Positions 1 to 16,370 of a DNA stretch of 64,000 nt are shown here, piece by piece. Position 1 is the first letter of the stretch. Each line of letters opens with the position of its first letter. Made by a program: the position numbers and the translations under genes. The notes beneath the pieces were generated by a model. It ran no database searches, was not told where the DNA came from, and was given only the letters and a program-made list of their open reading frames with translations. The stretch is taken from contig CM065301.1 in the NCBI GenBank assembly GCA_032871835.1, forward strand, positions 78,958,069 to 79,022,068, read 5' to 3'. The DNA is from Dipteronia dyeriana (taxonomy: Eukaryota > Streptophyta > Magnoliopsida > Sapindales > Sapindaceae).

Positions 1-2
1 GA

Positions 3-866
3 GAGACTAGTTATGTTATAGGGAAACTCATAGCACTGTCTCAAGCATTATATATCGACAAGATTCTTGTACGATTTTCGATGCAAAACTCCAAGAAAGG
101 TAATTTACCTTCCAGACATGGAGTTTACTTGTCTAAGGAACAATGTTCTAAGACACCTCAAGAAGTTGAGGATATGAGACGTGTACCCTATGCATCAGCA
201 GTAGGTAGTCTCATGTATGATATGTTATGCACGAGACCGAACATTTGCTATGCAGTGGGAGTAGTCAGCAGATACCAGTCCAACTCAGGATTGGATAATT
301 GGGTTTCTGTCAAGACAATTCTCAAGTATCTTCGGAGAATGAGAGACTATATGATAGTGTATTCCGAACAAGATTTGATACCTTTAGGATACACAGATTC
401 TGATTTTCAATCAGATAGGGATTTTAGGAAATCCATGTCTGGATTAGTATTCACCCTGGGTGGTGGAGCCATTGTGTGGAGAAGTATCAAGCAATCTTGC
501 ATTGCTGACTGCACCAAGGAAGCCGAATATGAAGCTGCTTGTGAAGCTGCTGAAGAGGTTTTTTGGCTCCGTAAGTTCTTGAGTGATCTGGAAGTTGTTC
601 CAGATCTGGATAAACCCATCACATTTTATTGTGATAACAGTGGTGATGCGACTAATTCCAAATAACCAAGAAGCCATAAAAGAGGGAAGCATATAGAAAG
701 AAAGTATCTTCTCATTAGAGAGATCGTGCAAAGAGGAGGTGTGATCGTCACCAAGATAGCCTCACAAGACAATCATGCTAATCCATTTACAAAGACCTTA
801 CCGGCTAAAGTGTTTTCGGGTCACCTAGATAGTCTAGGGTTACGAGATATGCCTTACATGCTTTAG
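3..866 (+). pseudogene. Copia pol C-terminus: reverse transcriptase tail and RNase H, one internal stop
   Basis: The frame is open from base 3 and reads the connection region and RNase H of a Copia polyprotein. Visible landmarks are CTRPNICYAVGVVSRYQ near the RT/RNase H junction, the RNase H acidic motif GYTDSDFQSDRD, the KEAEYEA motif and the CDNSG motif. A TAA at 663-665 follows NSK, where family members normally read on as SKEPR. The same frame then continues through HIERKYLLIREIV, DNHANPFTKTLP and GLRDM to a natural stop at 864-866. A single substitution therefore inactivates an otherwise long frame, which suggests fairly recent activity. In a functional element RNase H removes the RNA strand of the RNA:DNA hybrid during reverse transcription. 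Confidence 0.9.
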
Positions 867-880
867 TGCAAGTGGGAGAT

Positions 881-2948
881 TGTTGGGGTTTATGCCCTAA
901 AGAAGTAATTTGTAAATTGATTTATGAAATAAATAAAATGAAAAGTTCAATTCATTTTTGTTGTGTTGTTTATTTTATAACTTGTGCATATATTTAACAT
1001 TCAATATTGCCGGATGTAATCTCAAACTGTGTATATGCGTGTCATATACAGATGGATACAATAAGAGACGTGTAATCTAAAGAGTCTATAGATAACAAAT
1101 AAAGTTGGGTACTTTATTTGTGGTTAATCTATAGATGCGGTCCATTCAGTAATGTACGGTGATTCTATCCTGAATCATTCATATGAGATATGGGAATGGA
1201 GGTACCTTGTATGATGTGATCATATAGGATTGGGCCATGATCTATATGAATCTCATCAAGATTCGTTTACCGATAAGATTCATATATATCAACTAATGAT
1301 GGCTATATGTGGGTAATCTTAATCCTGAATGTCTTATCGACTCTTTCAGGTTAGATTATGGTCTTTGATGTACCATGGGTGAGGTCGGATGCATTTCCTG
1401 ATCAATATACTCAGTATGTTGGGATTGCGGTTTGACTTGTGGCTGGGAAGGTTTGTACACAATAGTGGAATAAACACCTTGTTGTGAGAAGTAGATGGTA
1501 GTTCCCTTAAGGGTTGATTCAGGGCTTGGACAATATGAACGCTCTCCTAATTCCGTGAGGAAATAGGATTTATTGTTCATTAGAGAATCAACGGTACTTA
1601 AAGGATATATGTAATTAGAGGGGTATAACGAACATTATGACCCAGCTCTAATTATGAACTACTGTGGAGGATCACACCATATATAATAGCTATATCGATG
1701 GACACCGAGTTATATCGGCATGTGTAAAAACATCTGTAGTTGAGAGATTGCAGCTTCGGATTTTTAGTGGAATAACATCGGAGTTGATAATCAATGAATA
1801 TTAATTAAAGAGTTTATTAATGATTCCGATGATTATTAAAGCTCAAAATACTATGGATCCATTAGGTCCCTTTGTTAGCCCGATCGATTTAGGTAATAAG
1901 GGTTACGGTTAATTAATTAAATTTTCCAATTAATTGTGTTACGAAAGTGACATGTATTTATTCATGAATTAAATTAAATAATGAGATTATTTAATTAATA
2001 AATTATGGTGATTAAATAAATTAAATAATAAGATTATTTAATTATATTATTAATCACTAAATGAAGGGTGTTATTTGATATTTGATTTTGAATAGAATAA
2101 TATAATATGATTATTTTATTTTATTAAATTAAATATTTAAAATTGAATTTAAAATATTTAAATTCAAAATAAATATTTAATTATCTTTTAAAATATATGA
2201 TATGAGATATCATTTAAAAGATTCAAAAATCATAGATAAAATCAAAGATATCATTAGTTTTTTAAAAGATAATATATATATATATATATTGTTTCTTTGA
2301 AAAACGAATGAGTAGTGATATCAAACTAAAACACAAAAAACATGAATCAGTTAAAAGCATCGACTTTCTTTTACACAAAAGTGAATGCGTATTTACATGA
2401 GATGCAATTTAGTTAAGTGTGTCGTGTGTGTGTTTGTATCAAAGAATATAAAACACACGCAACAGTCAATTGGATTTGGCATCCGTATTTGCTCTGTTGT
2501 GTTCAAAAAGGCAAGTGTGTGTGATATATTAATTAGAGAAAAGAATGCAAGTGTGTATATTGAAATTGAAGAAACAGTTTCTTCAAGTCTTTTCTCTATA
2601 TCCTTCATTCAAGTTCCTGAGACTGTGACGCACCCACACGTAGTTATCAATCCCGAAAGATAGCGAGGAAGATCGAGTGGTTCAGATAGGAGCACATCGT
2701 AAAGTGAATGAGCCTCCAAACGTTGGTAATATTGGTTCAGACAAGAGCATATCGTAAAGTGAAGGAGCCTCCAAACGTTGGTAAGATATTTTTCTTCTGA
2801 TTATATTAATTACAATTTCCCATGTATGTATGAGTTCTAAAAATAATTACGATCTCAAGTTCATTGGTCCCAGATACAGATTATGATATGTATTAAAAAT
2901 TTTAAAACTATTACTTTCGCTACGTGACCGGTGAATGGGGTTCCAACA
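881..2948 (+). repeat. 2,068-bp Copia LTR
   Basis: The repeat starts TGTTGG and ends CCAACA, the usual TG...CA form. It aligns along its full length with the inverted LTR at 61439-63502; both contain the same AT-rich middle and the same last 300 bases. An internal tandem duplication of about 57 bp (around 2676-2790), containing GAGCCTCCAAACGTTGGTAA, is present here but single in the other copy. An open frame at 2385-2663 lies wholly inside the LTR and is not considered a gene. Confidence 0.9.
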
Positions 2949-3985
2949 AAAACTAATTATAGATCTCACCATTTCCATCAGGGTTCTATTTCTCCTCTCC
3001 GTACACCATTTTGTTGAGGTGTATTGGGAGCTATGAGTTGGGAAACTATCTCATGTTCGACCATGAAGTCTTCAAACTCTTCGTCAAAGTACTCACCTCT
3101 ACGATCTGATCGTAATGACTTGATAGTCCTACTTAATTGATTCTCAACTTCAGCTCGGAATTCTTTAAACTTTTCAAATGTTTCCGTCTTTCATTGCATC
3201 AGATAGATATATCCGTATCTTGAGGAGTCATCTATAAAGGTGACATAATACTTATAGTCGCCCCCAACTCTAACATTCATCGGTCCGTAAACGTCTGTAT
3301 ATATAAGTTCTAGTGGCTCTATAGCTCTAAGCCCTTTTCTAGTAAAAGGTCTCTTAGTCATCTTACCCTCTAAACAAGATTCGCATATAGGTAATGTGTC
3401 AACCTTTAACTCACTTAAATGTCTGTTTTTTACTAGTCTGTCTATCCAATCAAGGTTGATATGATCAGGCCTTAGATGCCAGAGATACGTGTCAATATCT
3501 GGAGAAATCTTATGTCGTTTAGTTTTTCATTTTTCAACTTTAAATATTTCGGTGTTAAGCAGTGTAGTATAAATTAACGGTCTTAACATATACAAATTGT
3601 TTTCATTTCCTGAACAAATATTCAGACAATTCTTTCCAATAATAACAGACTTATTATTAAAAGAAACAGAATATGATTGTTCTAACAATTTAGAAACGAA
3701 AATCAAATTCCGTGTAAATCCAAGAATATAAAACATATTGTTCAATAATAAAAAACTATTATTATTACAAAATTGTAATCTTATTATTCTCACTAATTTG
3801 GCCGATACAACGTCCCCCGACCCCACAAGCATTGAAAATGCTCCCTCCTCTAGCTGTGTCCAAGAATCAGTCCACTGTAAAGAAAAACAAACATGGTTAG
3901 TGGCCCTTGAATAAACTATCCAATGTGAAGAATCATCTTCCACTAAATAAGATTCAAGAACAAGTAAATCATATTTACCTTTCAT
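2949..3985 (-). pseudogene. Copia pol fragment: protease and integrase core, truncated
   Basis: Read leftwards, a protease-like segment (3985-3527) is followed after a frame change by integrase. The protease catalytic motif, normally DSGAT, reads YSRATNH, so the active-site Asp is lost. The integrase keeps the zinc-binding HLRPDH...CESC pattern near 3380-3480, the first catalytic Asp in YTDVYGP, the FIDDSSRYGYIYL segment, and the region around the catalytic Glu in RSDRRGEYFD, then PNTPQQNGV. There is an in-frame TGA after YLMQ. The frame stops at 2949, where the plus-strand LTR begins, so the reverse transcriptase of this element is missing. Non-functional. Confidence 0.85.
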
Positions 3986-4685
3986 TTTTTTTTTTTAGAT
4001 GCCTTCTCCAGATATTGAGGACAGTTCCTCTTCCAGTGCCCGACCTTGTCACAATGGAAATATTTTCCCTTACCTTGGTCGGTGGAGGCACCGTTCTTTT
4101 TGCTTTGGGCTTTCTTGGATTTTGGCTTACCCTTCGCCTTCCCAGCAGACATATTCCTTTTTTTATTATCAGAGGAGGAAGATGGTTCAGCAACATTTGC
4201 CTCACCGGTCTTACCTTTGTTGCCCTTAGTCAAGGACTTAAAGGTAGCAAGCTCATTGAGCAACTGTGTAAGACTGAACTTTAACTTGTTCATTTCGTAG
4301 TTGCTCTTAAACTGATCGAAACTCTTCAGAAGAGCCGTCAGTATGATGCTCACTTGACTAGGTTCGTCAATGGCCCTATCATTGACTTCTGTCGTGACTC
4401 CATGATTTTGAATACTGAAGTCGTTGATTCGTGCTTTGTGACAAGAACGTCTGTCATAGAAACCAACCGATATATTCAGGCCTTCTCATCAGACGAGACC
4501 CATCGCTGGTATGCCTCACGAACAGTTCGTATGGCATTGACAGCAGGCACTGGAGGACATTCCTCCGTATGCACAAACTTGAGGTCTTTGGTGACCAATA
4601 TTGCATTAATGTTAAGTTTCCACTTAGTGTAGTTATCACCAGTTAATTTGTCGTTTGCGAGAATTTGAAGTAATGCAGAAGACAT
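3982..4685 (-). pseudogene. Copia gag, broken
   Basis: The start is at MSSALLQILANDKLTGDNY (ATG at 4685), a typical Copia gag N-terminus with the LTGDNYTKWK motif. A frameshift near 4480 separates it from the second half, which starts near 4353 and contains a Lys/Ser-rich linker and the nucleocapsid zinc knuckle. The knuckle reads YFHCDKVGHWKRNC: the first Cys of the CCHC box is replaced by Tyr, so zinc binding would be impaired. It lies directly upstream, on the same strand, of the protease-integrase fragment 2949-3985, as expected of one element. Confidence 0.85.
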
Positions 4686-5009
4686 AAATGCTGAAATAAA
4701 ATAAAACATTCATTCAGTCATTTATTTAAAACAAGTGCGAGTGCTTTGACATAAATTTAAACATGATGCATGGACATGTTTAACGAACTAGAAGTCTAAT
4801 ATTACCCTAAAACCAGTTATTATACCATAACAATCCAACATACCACAGAGAAGTGTCGCTTTAAGGTCGATCAAGTCTTTGCATGTTGGACCGAGACATT
4901 TTCAATCAAATAATATTCTAGAATAACTCTTATACCCTATAATTCAATCATCATATATTTAGTCAGGTTTTAATTAACAAAACCTAATTAAAACCTTCGT
5001 GAGTGTAAC

Positions 5010-5867
5010 TAGGGGTGGACATTTTCGGGTTGGGTTGGGTTGGGTTGAAATTCTTTCAATCCAATCCAACCCAACGTAAAATTTAACCCAACCCAACCCT
5101 ATATTTATCGGGTTGGGTTGGGATGGATTGATCGAGTTAGGCTTTTTAAGCCCAATAGAAAAAAATAATATTTGAATTCAAATTTTGTTATATCAAAATT
5201 TAAATTTAAAATAAATTTTCACCATAATATCATATCACATAACAATTTATCCAACTTGAAAAGTCTTTATCTAAGTTTCCTATCAATTTTACAATTATAA
5301 TTGCTTCATCGAATATCTCGTAATTGGATAATCTATTATTTACTTCAACCAACATAATAGTTTGAGTTTATATATAATTATTAGACTTTTTTCTACCAAA
5401 TTCTTAATCAAATCCTATGAGGATTTAAAGTATAATTAAGGATGTGTCAATTAACACAAAAATTGAAGACAATATGATTGTATTTTTAACAAATGTGATT
5501 AACACAAAAGATGAAGACAATATAGTTGAATGTTTTAATAAATGTATTATATATTTATGGTATAAAATATTTAAAAATATATATTTATATTTATCATTTA
5601 TAATATTATCAATATTGCATGAGTAAATTTTTTACATATTTTAAAAAATGAGATTTCATAATAGATTTAATAATAAATAAAATTATTTAATTTATTTTTT
5701 ATTATTAATGTCAGGTTGTCGGGTTGGATTGGGTTATATTTTATTAACCCAACCCAACCCAATCTTAAAAGCAACCCAACCCAACCTAACCTAGTCGGGT
5801 TGGGTCAGGTTGGTCAGGTTGGGTTGGGTTGGGTTGGGTTGGGTTGGCGGGTTGGTGCTCACCCCTA
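5010..5867 (+). mobile_element. Non-autonomous hAT-type element with GGGTT arrays
   Basis: The 858-bp element starts TAGGGGTGG and ends CTCACCCCTA, inverted ends of hAT form, and is bounded by a perfect 8-bp target duplication AGTGTAAC (5002-5009 and 5868-5875). Just inside both ends are runs of the pentamer GGGTT/AACCC (about 5028-5055, 5085-5125 and 5755-5845) in opposite sense, so the ends can fold back. The middle is AT-rich and has no transposase, so it would depend on an enzyme supplied elsewhere. It is inserted in sequence upstream of the minus-strand Copia gag. The strand is arbitrary. Confidence 0.85.
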
Positions 5868-5875
5868 AGTGTAAC

Positions 5876-7745
5876 CCACCATTTCATATCTCACGAACTT
5901 AACTTGAGAATTGTTGTCTTAGGGTCGGTCAATCCCGAAATACCCTCAGAAATCCTATCCGTTTGGAAGTCAACCTTGATATTGATCTTTGTGGAAACCC
6001 TTCTTAGGGAAGACGAAAACAAAGCCGTCATGAGGCCCCACTCGGATCTCACGGTGTTGAACTAATGATAGAGACTGCAGGATATATATGTCATATATCC
6101 ATCTTCCACTCACTATTTTATAAATATGGTTTTCTATTATCAGTTAATGCACCTAAACTCTACATGATCAAATGGCTAACTTTAATCAAGTTATCTAGGG
6201 CATTAACTAATTCATTATTAGAAACTAGTTCTAATTAACTAATAAATTGTTTGACTTTTAACTATTAAGAATCTAATATATTATTGAATAATCTAAGTCA
6301 TTGTAAACTATTTACTAAGATCAAATTATTATGTTAGTGTTTACCAAGTTTTAATACTTAAAACTCTAATACTTTATTTGGTTAATTTATTATTAGGTTA
6401 TTAATCATATTAATCCTAATTACAATAAATGACCCTATTAATCTAACTTATTAAACTCTTTAATAATTAGATTAATATTAATGAGAATTATCAATTTTTC
6501 TAACCATTAAAAAACTAATCTCATTTTCATAGTCAATTATGTATATACCCATTTTAATCATATTAAAAAAATACATAAAATATTAGACTATGATATATGT
6601 ATGACATATCAAATATATTTATTTAGGCACATCTAATCTAAATGACATAGTATGCATGACCATGCTTTTATCATCACATAATATAAAACATACAAGAACT
6701 GATCGAGTAATGTGGATTATTTAACCTAAAAAAATTGGAATCTAAAATTACAAAAATACTCCCAAGGCATTCATTGGTCTTATTCTTTCATTAATTCACA
6801 TTGTGTCACGTGCGTTACATGTGGACTATTAATTATAGAAAATATTTGACAAGTGCATACACTTTGAGTCAAAGTATGTAAATCTAATTGTCCACATCCA
6901 ACGCACTGATGAATTTATATCAGTGTGCACTAACTTGAAAATTTATATATATATATTGAGTCTCTCATAATGTATCCCTTATTTTAATATCGGTTAAGAT
7001 CATTATGAAATTACATTGAATTGAATGAATTTTGATTTGAATTTTTTTATGGATAATAAATTCATTAAAATCTATTTATAAATAAATATTGAAAAAAAAA
7101 TCACATTGAAAGTTACTAATATATATATAGCCACCGTCTAAGACGAGACCCCACATGAATTTTTCATGTGGAATAACTAATTCTAACCGATTGAAATCAG
7201 TGTAAATTATTTTACGTTGATTCCAACCGATTGGAATTAGTGGTTCTGTACAAATTTTTTTTATAGAATCCCGCACTTGAAAACTTTCATATATATATAT
7301 GTATATATTATTTTTATTGTTAGTTTGGTACAAAAAATTTATATAGAATCCCACACTTGAAAATTTTCATATATATATAGTATTCTTATTGTTAGTTCGA
7401 ACCGATATAAAATATATCAATTCGTTGCATGTGAACCATTCAATTTAAAATATGTTTTAACAAGTACATACAGTTAAGTCAAAGCATTTAACTTGCTGAA
7501 AGTTGAAAAATTATATTTATATATATATTCCTAACAATTCTCAAACTCAGTAAGTGTTGTTTAAAGGTTGATTAAACCTCAACAAAGGTTAACAAAATTT
7601 CACTATTTAATAAATAACACCTAAATCATAAATAAACTGTTATTACTTACAAGAGAAATATACAGTTAATTCAATCATTTTGATGAATTCAAACAAGTTT
7701 CATGAATTTTTATGTAACCAACATAATTCAATCCATTTTATTATA
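5876..7745. other. AT-rich intergenic DNA, probable decayed Copia 5' sequence, small tandem duplication
   Basis: Bases 4710-5001 and 5876-6700 probably include the 5' leader or LTR of the minus-strand Copia remnant, but I find no clear primer-binding site or LTR end. A tandem duplication with copies near 7247-7300 and 7326-7379 shares TAGAATCCC and CACTTGAAAA followed by TA runs. Two related segments near 6840-6950 and 7445-7530 share a motif of the type ACAAGTNCATACA. No gene is recognised. Confidence 0.5.
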
Positions 7746-7975
7746 ATGTATGTCACAGACTAGAAAACTGCAGAATCCTCCACAAAAAGTGAGGCGCCAA
7801 AGGGCAGAATAAGAAGAAAGAATGTACATGTAAAGCAGCAGCCATTTATGAAAATAATATTGTCATTACAAAACCTTAACAGTCTCAATATAATCATCAG
7901 CCCTTCAATCTGAGATACAGTTATTCATATGGCAAATCCTGTATTGGGTATCAGTTATTCCTATAGGAGACCATC

Positions 7976-11951
<3,976 letters not shown>

Positions 11952-12960
11952 CTTTCCAATTGATTGTTTAAGGCTTTCCAAGATTGACCTAGATAAATTT
12001 TAGAATCAGTATACTGGGGTATAAGGCAAGAAGACAACAACAGTACAGAGAATATGCAAATAAACGGAATCTAAGATCAAGTTATGAGAACCTGGAAGAG
12101 AAGAAGTACCAAGTACCAATCCAAGGAAAACAGTTGAAGGAAACAAGAAACTATACCCTCTAAATCCGAAAAACACGCAGGGCCCATAAAATCTCCTGCG
12201 GTCCTGTGACTACTCTAGCTAAGATTCTGCCTTTTTGTTTATACTATGTGACAGAAGTACTACTCTATGCAAGATTCTTGAATCCAATAAGCATGAAATA
12301 TGAAAAGAAGGATTCTTCAACTTTACATGCTTTTTGATCACAGAGGATGTGAACCCCACATAACCGGTTACTTTTCAAGTATCCAATATACGATTAATAC
12401 TGATAACATGAAATTATGTCTTCATTAAACTAGATAATTTTAGAGATCAAAACCCAAATAAAGTTTCATGAACTCAACATTAAATTTTTGAAATAAATTT
12501 TCCCTATTATCACATAGTATAATCATAATTAATCTACATGCAATATATATATACATATAAAATTTTCTACTTGAAAAAATTCCATTTCACTGAGAACACA
12601 ACCCAAATATAGAGTCTGCAATAACTTGTCACTGAAGGCAAGAACGGAAACCCAGTAACATAAACTGGAAAACAATTCAAAACCATACTCAATACACATA
12701 ATGAATATAACAACAACCATTAAACTTAACACATGATTCTGATCAGACCCAGATGACAATAAATTTAAAAAAACTAAACCCAACATCCGAGTACAAGAAA
12801 AAAGACGATATTGATGTAAAGAAAACAGTAACCAAGAATGGAAGAGTAAAAGAACAGACCTTGGGTTGCTTAACCAATCAGAGAGACAGACAGAGCAGAA
12901 GGGCAGCTAAAGTGTAGGGCTGCTGCTGCTGCTGATAATGTTAGAAATTTCAGAGAGAGA
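11952..12960 (-). other. Glycolate oxidase 5' UTR with an intron
   Basis: Upstream of the ATG the leader runs to about 11989, where an acceptor of the form ATCTAG|GTCAATC is seen. A matching donor CCCAAG|GTCTGTTC closes a likely 5' UTR exon beginning at 12860 and running to about 12950, which contains a CAG/CTG-rich stretch and GA repeats. An intron of about 870 bp would separate the two. Only sequence supports this; no transcript was available. Confidence 0.6.
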
Positions 12961-13000
12961 GAAGTGAAAATTGTTCAAGTAGTACAAACAAACAAAACAA

Positions 13001-13012
13001 ACATATATACAA
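13001..13012 (-). promoter_or_regulatory. Candidate TATA box of glycolate oxidase
   Basis: On the minus strand the sequence reads TTGTATATATGTT, about 40-50 bases upstream of the presumed first exon. Its position suits a TATA box, but AT-rich surroundings make chance matches common. Confidence 0.4.
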
Positions 13013-13078
13013 TATGCAAACGATGAAATGAGAGGAAATAATAATAAAGAAATTAGAGTAAAGACAAATGGGCTAAAT

Positions 13079-13207
13079 AAGGATTGGTTTTTCAAGGTGA
13101 GTATTTAACTTCAAATTTGATTCATTGGAAATTTCATATTTTTTTTAAGGATTGGCTTTTCAAGGTTAGTAATTAACTTCAAATTTGATTCATTGGAAAT
13201 TTCATTA
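13079..13207. repeat. Tandem duplication of about 62 bp upstream of glycolate oxidase
   Basis: Two near-identical copies (13079-13140 and 13147-13207) each start AAGGATTGG and end GGAAATTTCAT, with a period of 68. A run of about 20 T follows at 13211-13232. The duplication lies just upstream of the presumed promoter. Confidence 0.8.
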
Positions 13208-13232
13208 TCTTTTTTTTTTTTTTTTTTTTTTT

Positions 13233-15352
13233 TGTGTGGAAGAAAACATTTTTCCTCAACTATCATTATCCAATGTATATCAGTAATATGCAGCAAATCA
13301 TCTTTTTTATTTTGTTTTCTTTGAAATTTCAAATTTAGAACATGGGTTTCTCTCCGGTGTGAATGCTCGTACTGAAACCAGTCTCTTTTCGAACATGCAT
13401 CCACCACCAACATATAACACAACACCTATCCTGATGGTTGTGACTGCACCGTATTACAAAATTTATCACGTGACAGTATCGCAATGGAAAAATCATAGCT
13501 CAAGATTTTTCCCTAGTAATATCAAACAAAGTTGCTCTTATCTTGTAGTCATAACTATTATTACCATAATCAGTTGTACAGATAAAATATCCATATTGAA
13601 AGAAATGACAGCAAATCTACCGTTTCAATTCTAATGTATATAACTAATGCCAGCACATTACAAACATTAGTCTCCGATTCCAGTATTACCGAGTCTCGAT
13701 ACATTTTTTGGACTATCGTTATTAGATATTTATAAAAAATTTAAAAAATAATACTGCATTATGGCTGTAATTCATGTTTCTAGTGCAACTGTACTCTGTA
13801 TTTGTAAAAGAATAATTTGATTAATTAAATTTATTTATAAGAGATAACAATAAGAGAGGGAGTGACTGGTTGAACTATTGATGATAAGAAATTACACTAC
13901 CAAACAAAGCATGTGAACATCTACCGAGGTCCACCACCACCACCATTCACCAACAAAATTGGATTGCTAATTCATTCCATCTTTTACATGCATGATTGAT
14001 TAATATAATTAATGGATGCCTCATCTTTCATGTAAATATATAATTATATATACATAATCTTATTTTTCTTTGGTTGGTGAGCCCTCAGATAAATCATAAA
14101 TATATAAAATATGTAGTGAAAAACAAAATGTCTACGTAAGAGAATCTTTCAATTCAAGCAGACTCATATGAATGAATATCCCACATTAAAATAAAATACT
14201 TGTTCAACTTTGTTTCGTATTTTTGCAATTCTTGTCACATAAATTATCTGGCTGAGGCTAGAAATTAAAGAAATATTGAAGTTATAGTCAAACATATGCA
14301 GTAATTATTATATCATTATATACGTCAACTCTTAATACACGCGGTAATATACCTCTATTTCCAATCTCATACTCTTATTATACACATTTACCTCTTAATA
14401 CATGTGGTACTATATAGTAGTGCATCTCTAATTCTAGTCTTATTATATATACATTTTACAAGAATGAAGGTAAATCATATGAAAGTCAAGTATTGTTACA
14501 ACTTTTCCTAATAAAATTAAGCCCATGCTGCAAAAGTCCAATCTATAATTAAAACTCCTTGAAAAGTACCTTAGAATTGGTAGTAAAATGTAACAGAGGT
14601 GAGATCATATATGGCTCCATAAATCTATTCCATACAATGGTCAAAGAAACTTGTTTTTCCATTTGAGTGGATTTTGAGGGTATTGAGACCGGATCACCGC
14701 AAATTAGTCAAAAAATATTATCTTAAGAATATTGACGGTAAAGGGTATTTATTTGGTTCGATAATATCCTAAGATTGAGTCATCATACCCGGAGGTAGTA
14801 TATAAAAAAAATTATATATTAATATTTTGAGTGAAATATGCGAATAGAGGTCATCAATATAATTTCTAGTTTTTAGTAATCCTCAAGGAATAAAATTTTA
14901 TTGTACACTTATATTATATCAAAATTGGTGTGATAGGCCAGTTACATCATAAATTCACACCGCACGTCTTAAATTTTAAGGCCCATTGTGGGCTGGGCCT
15001 TGAATATTTTGGTAGGACTCGGTCCTGACTCCTGCCCATGAGGCCTCTCCACAACGGGCTTACATGTACAAGCTTGGACGGTCCGACGGATATTATCTCA
15101 TTTTACATGTAATATTAAAGAGATTTTTTTTTTTATTTTTAAGAATAACGATATTTATATTCCTCTAAAATTGTATATATTTTCAAAATGTCAACGTTAT
15201 TCTTAAATTAAATTATTAATATTTTAATTCAAAATATAACAGTTTCTTATAACTATTTACTTTTTAGACTTTTTAACTAATTAAATCAAATTAAAATTAA
15301 TTAATAAAAATAAAAACTCAAATCAAAGGTGAAAAAACTCAGAAATTATAAG
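13233..15352. other. Intergenic DNA without a recognised gene
   Basis: AT-rich sequence with scattered short open frames, none with recognisable motifs or exon-like structure. It holds the distal upstream region of glycolate oxidase. No RNA gene or transposon end was recognised here. Confidence 0.5.
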
Positions 15353-16030
15353 GGCTCTACCTGTAAGCGTTTTCCGTTTGCCGTTTTTCGAAAAGAAAAA
15401 TGAAAATGAAAACTGTGTTTTTTGTTTCAGTTTCGAAATCCGAAAAATATATACTGAAAGTTATATTTTAGAAATGAAAATGGAAAAACGCGTCTGATAG
15501 GTTATCCGAAAACTATCAAAATTTGAAATATCAAAATTTACATTTTGTTTAATATTATAACAATTATAAATTGATTAATTAAATAATTAACCAATATGAT
15601 TTTTGTATTGTAATTTATAAATTAAACAAAAGTAACACTTCACAAATTACTTAAAAAAAACATAAAAAAAATCAATTAATTAAAACTAAATTCTTAAATT
15701 ATAAATAAATATTTATTTTAATAAATAAAAATAACAGTAAAAAATTATAACAAAAAAATAAAAAATAAAAGAAGAAAAAGGAAGAGACAACCAAATTGGA
15801 GAAGAAGAAGAAGAAGAAGAAGAAGAAGAAGAAGAAGAAGAGATCGAAAGTGAAGAAGAAGAAGAAGAGATCGAAAGTAAAGAAGAAGAGATCGATGGCA
15901 AAGAAGAAGAGATCGGCGACAAAGAAGAGTAGATCGATAGTGAAGAGCATATCGGTGGTCCTCCGGCGTTGGATCCAGATCGGTGTCGCTCACCTCCTTC
16001 AACGTCAGGTGCTCAAAGAAGAAGAAGAAG

Positions 16031-16061
<31 letters not shown>

Positions 16062-16370
16062 CTGAAAGAAGAAGAAGCAGAAGAAGAAGAGAAGTAGCAG
16101 AAGAACAGTGACGATAACATCGTTTAAGAAGAAGAAGAAAAGTTAAACAAAATGATTTTTTTAATAAAAAAAAGTGAAACACAAAATGAAAAACAAAAAC
16201 AAAAACAAGTATTTTGTGTTTTTCAAATATTTCACTGTTAATACTGATTTTGTTTTTTATTTTAATTATTTAACAAAAAAAAATGGAAAACGGTTAACGA
16301 ACTCGAATTCAAAATTGTTTTTGAAAAATAAAAACGAAAACGGACTGAAAAACAGCTGTAGGATGAAGCC
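15353..16370. mobile_element. Probable inverted-repeat element carrying GAA microsatellites
   Basis: The left end GGCTCTACCTGTAAGCG resembles the reverse complement of the right end, GGCTTCATCCTACAGCTG, and both run into GTTTTTC/CCGTTTTC-rich sequence. Inside are (GAA)n runs at about 15799-15841 and 16017-16060 joined by ATCG-containing purine-rich spacers. Open frames of poly-Glu, poly-Lys and poly-Ser/Leu/Phe type arise from the triplet repeat and are not treated as genes. No clean target duplication was found (AATTATA-like bases lie on both sides), so the class is undecided. Confidence 0.45.

Larger units (their letters stand above)
1..2948 (+). mobile_element. Ty1/Copia LTR retrotransposon, 3' part (pol end plus 3' LTR)
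   Basis: The left edge of the window cuts this element. What remains is the end of pol (reverse transcriptase tail and RNase H), a short purine-rich tract just before 881, and a complete LTR. The LTR opens with TGTTGGGGTTTATGCC and closes with GGGGTTCCAACA. A second LTR of the same family lies inverted at the other end of the window (61439-63502). At 2948 the LTR abuts the integrase of an oppositely oriented Copia remnant, so this element probably inserted into it. The target duplication cannot be tested because the 5' end is outside the window. Confidence 0.93.

Noticed and set aside
2385..2663. Small gene in the left LTR
   Set aside because: The frame lies wholly inside an LTR and is not preserved as an equivalent long frame in the second copy of that LTR.
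1..4709. A single Copia element with an internal inversion
   Set aside because: The plus-strand pol ends in a complete LTR with TG...CA ends exactly at the junction. Insertion of one element into another explains it more simply.
5028..5845. Interstitial telomeric repeat
   Set aside because: The unit is GGGTT(G), not TTTAGGG, and it lies inside an element with hAT-type ends and an 8-bp target duplication.
15699..16182. Poly-Glu, poly-Lys and poly-Leu/Phe/Ser proteins
   Set aside because: They are translations of the same GAA repeat in different frames, with no other supporting signal.
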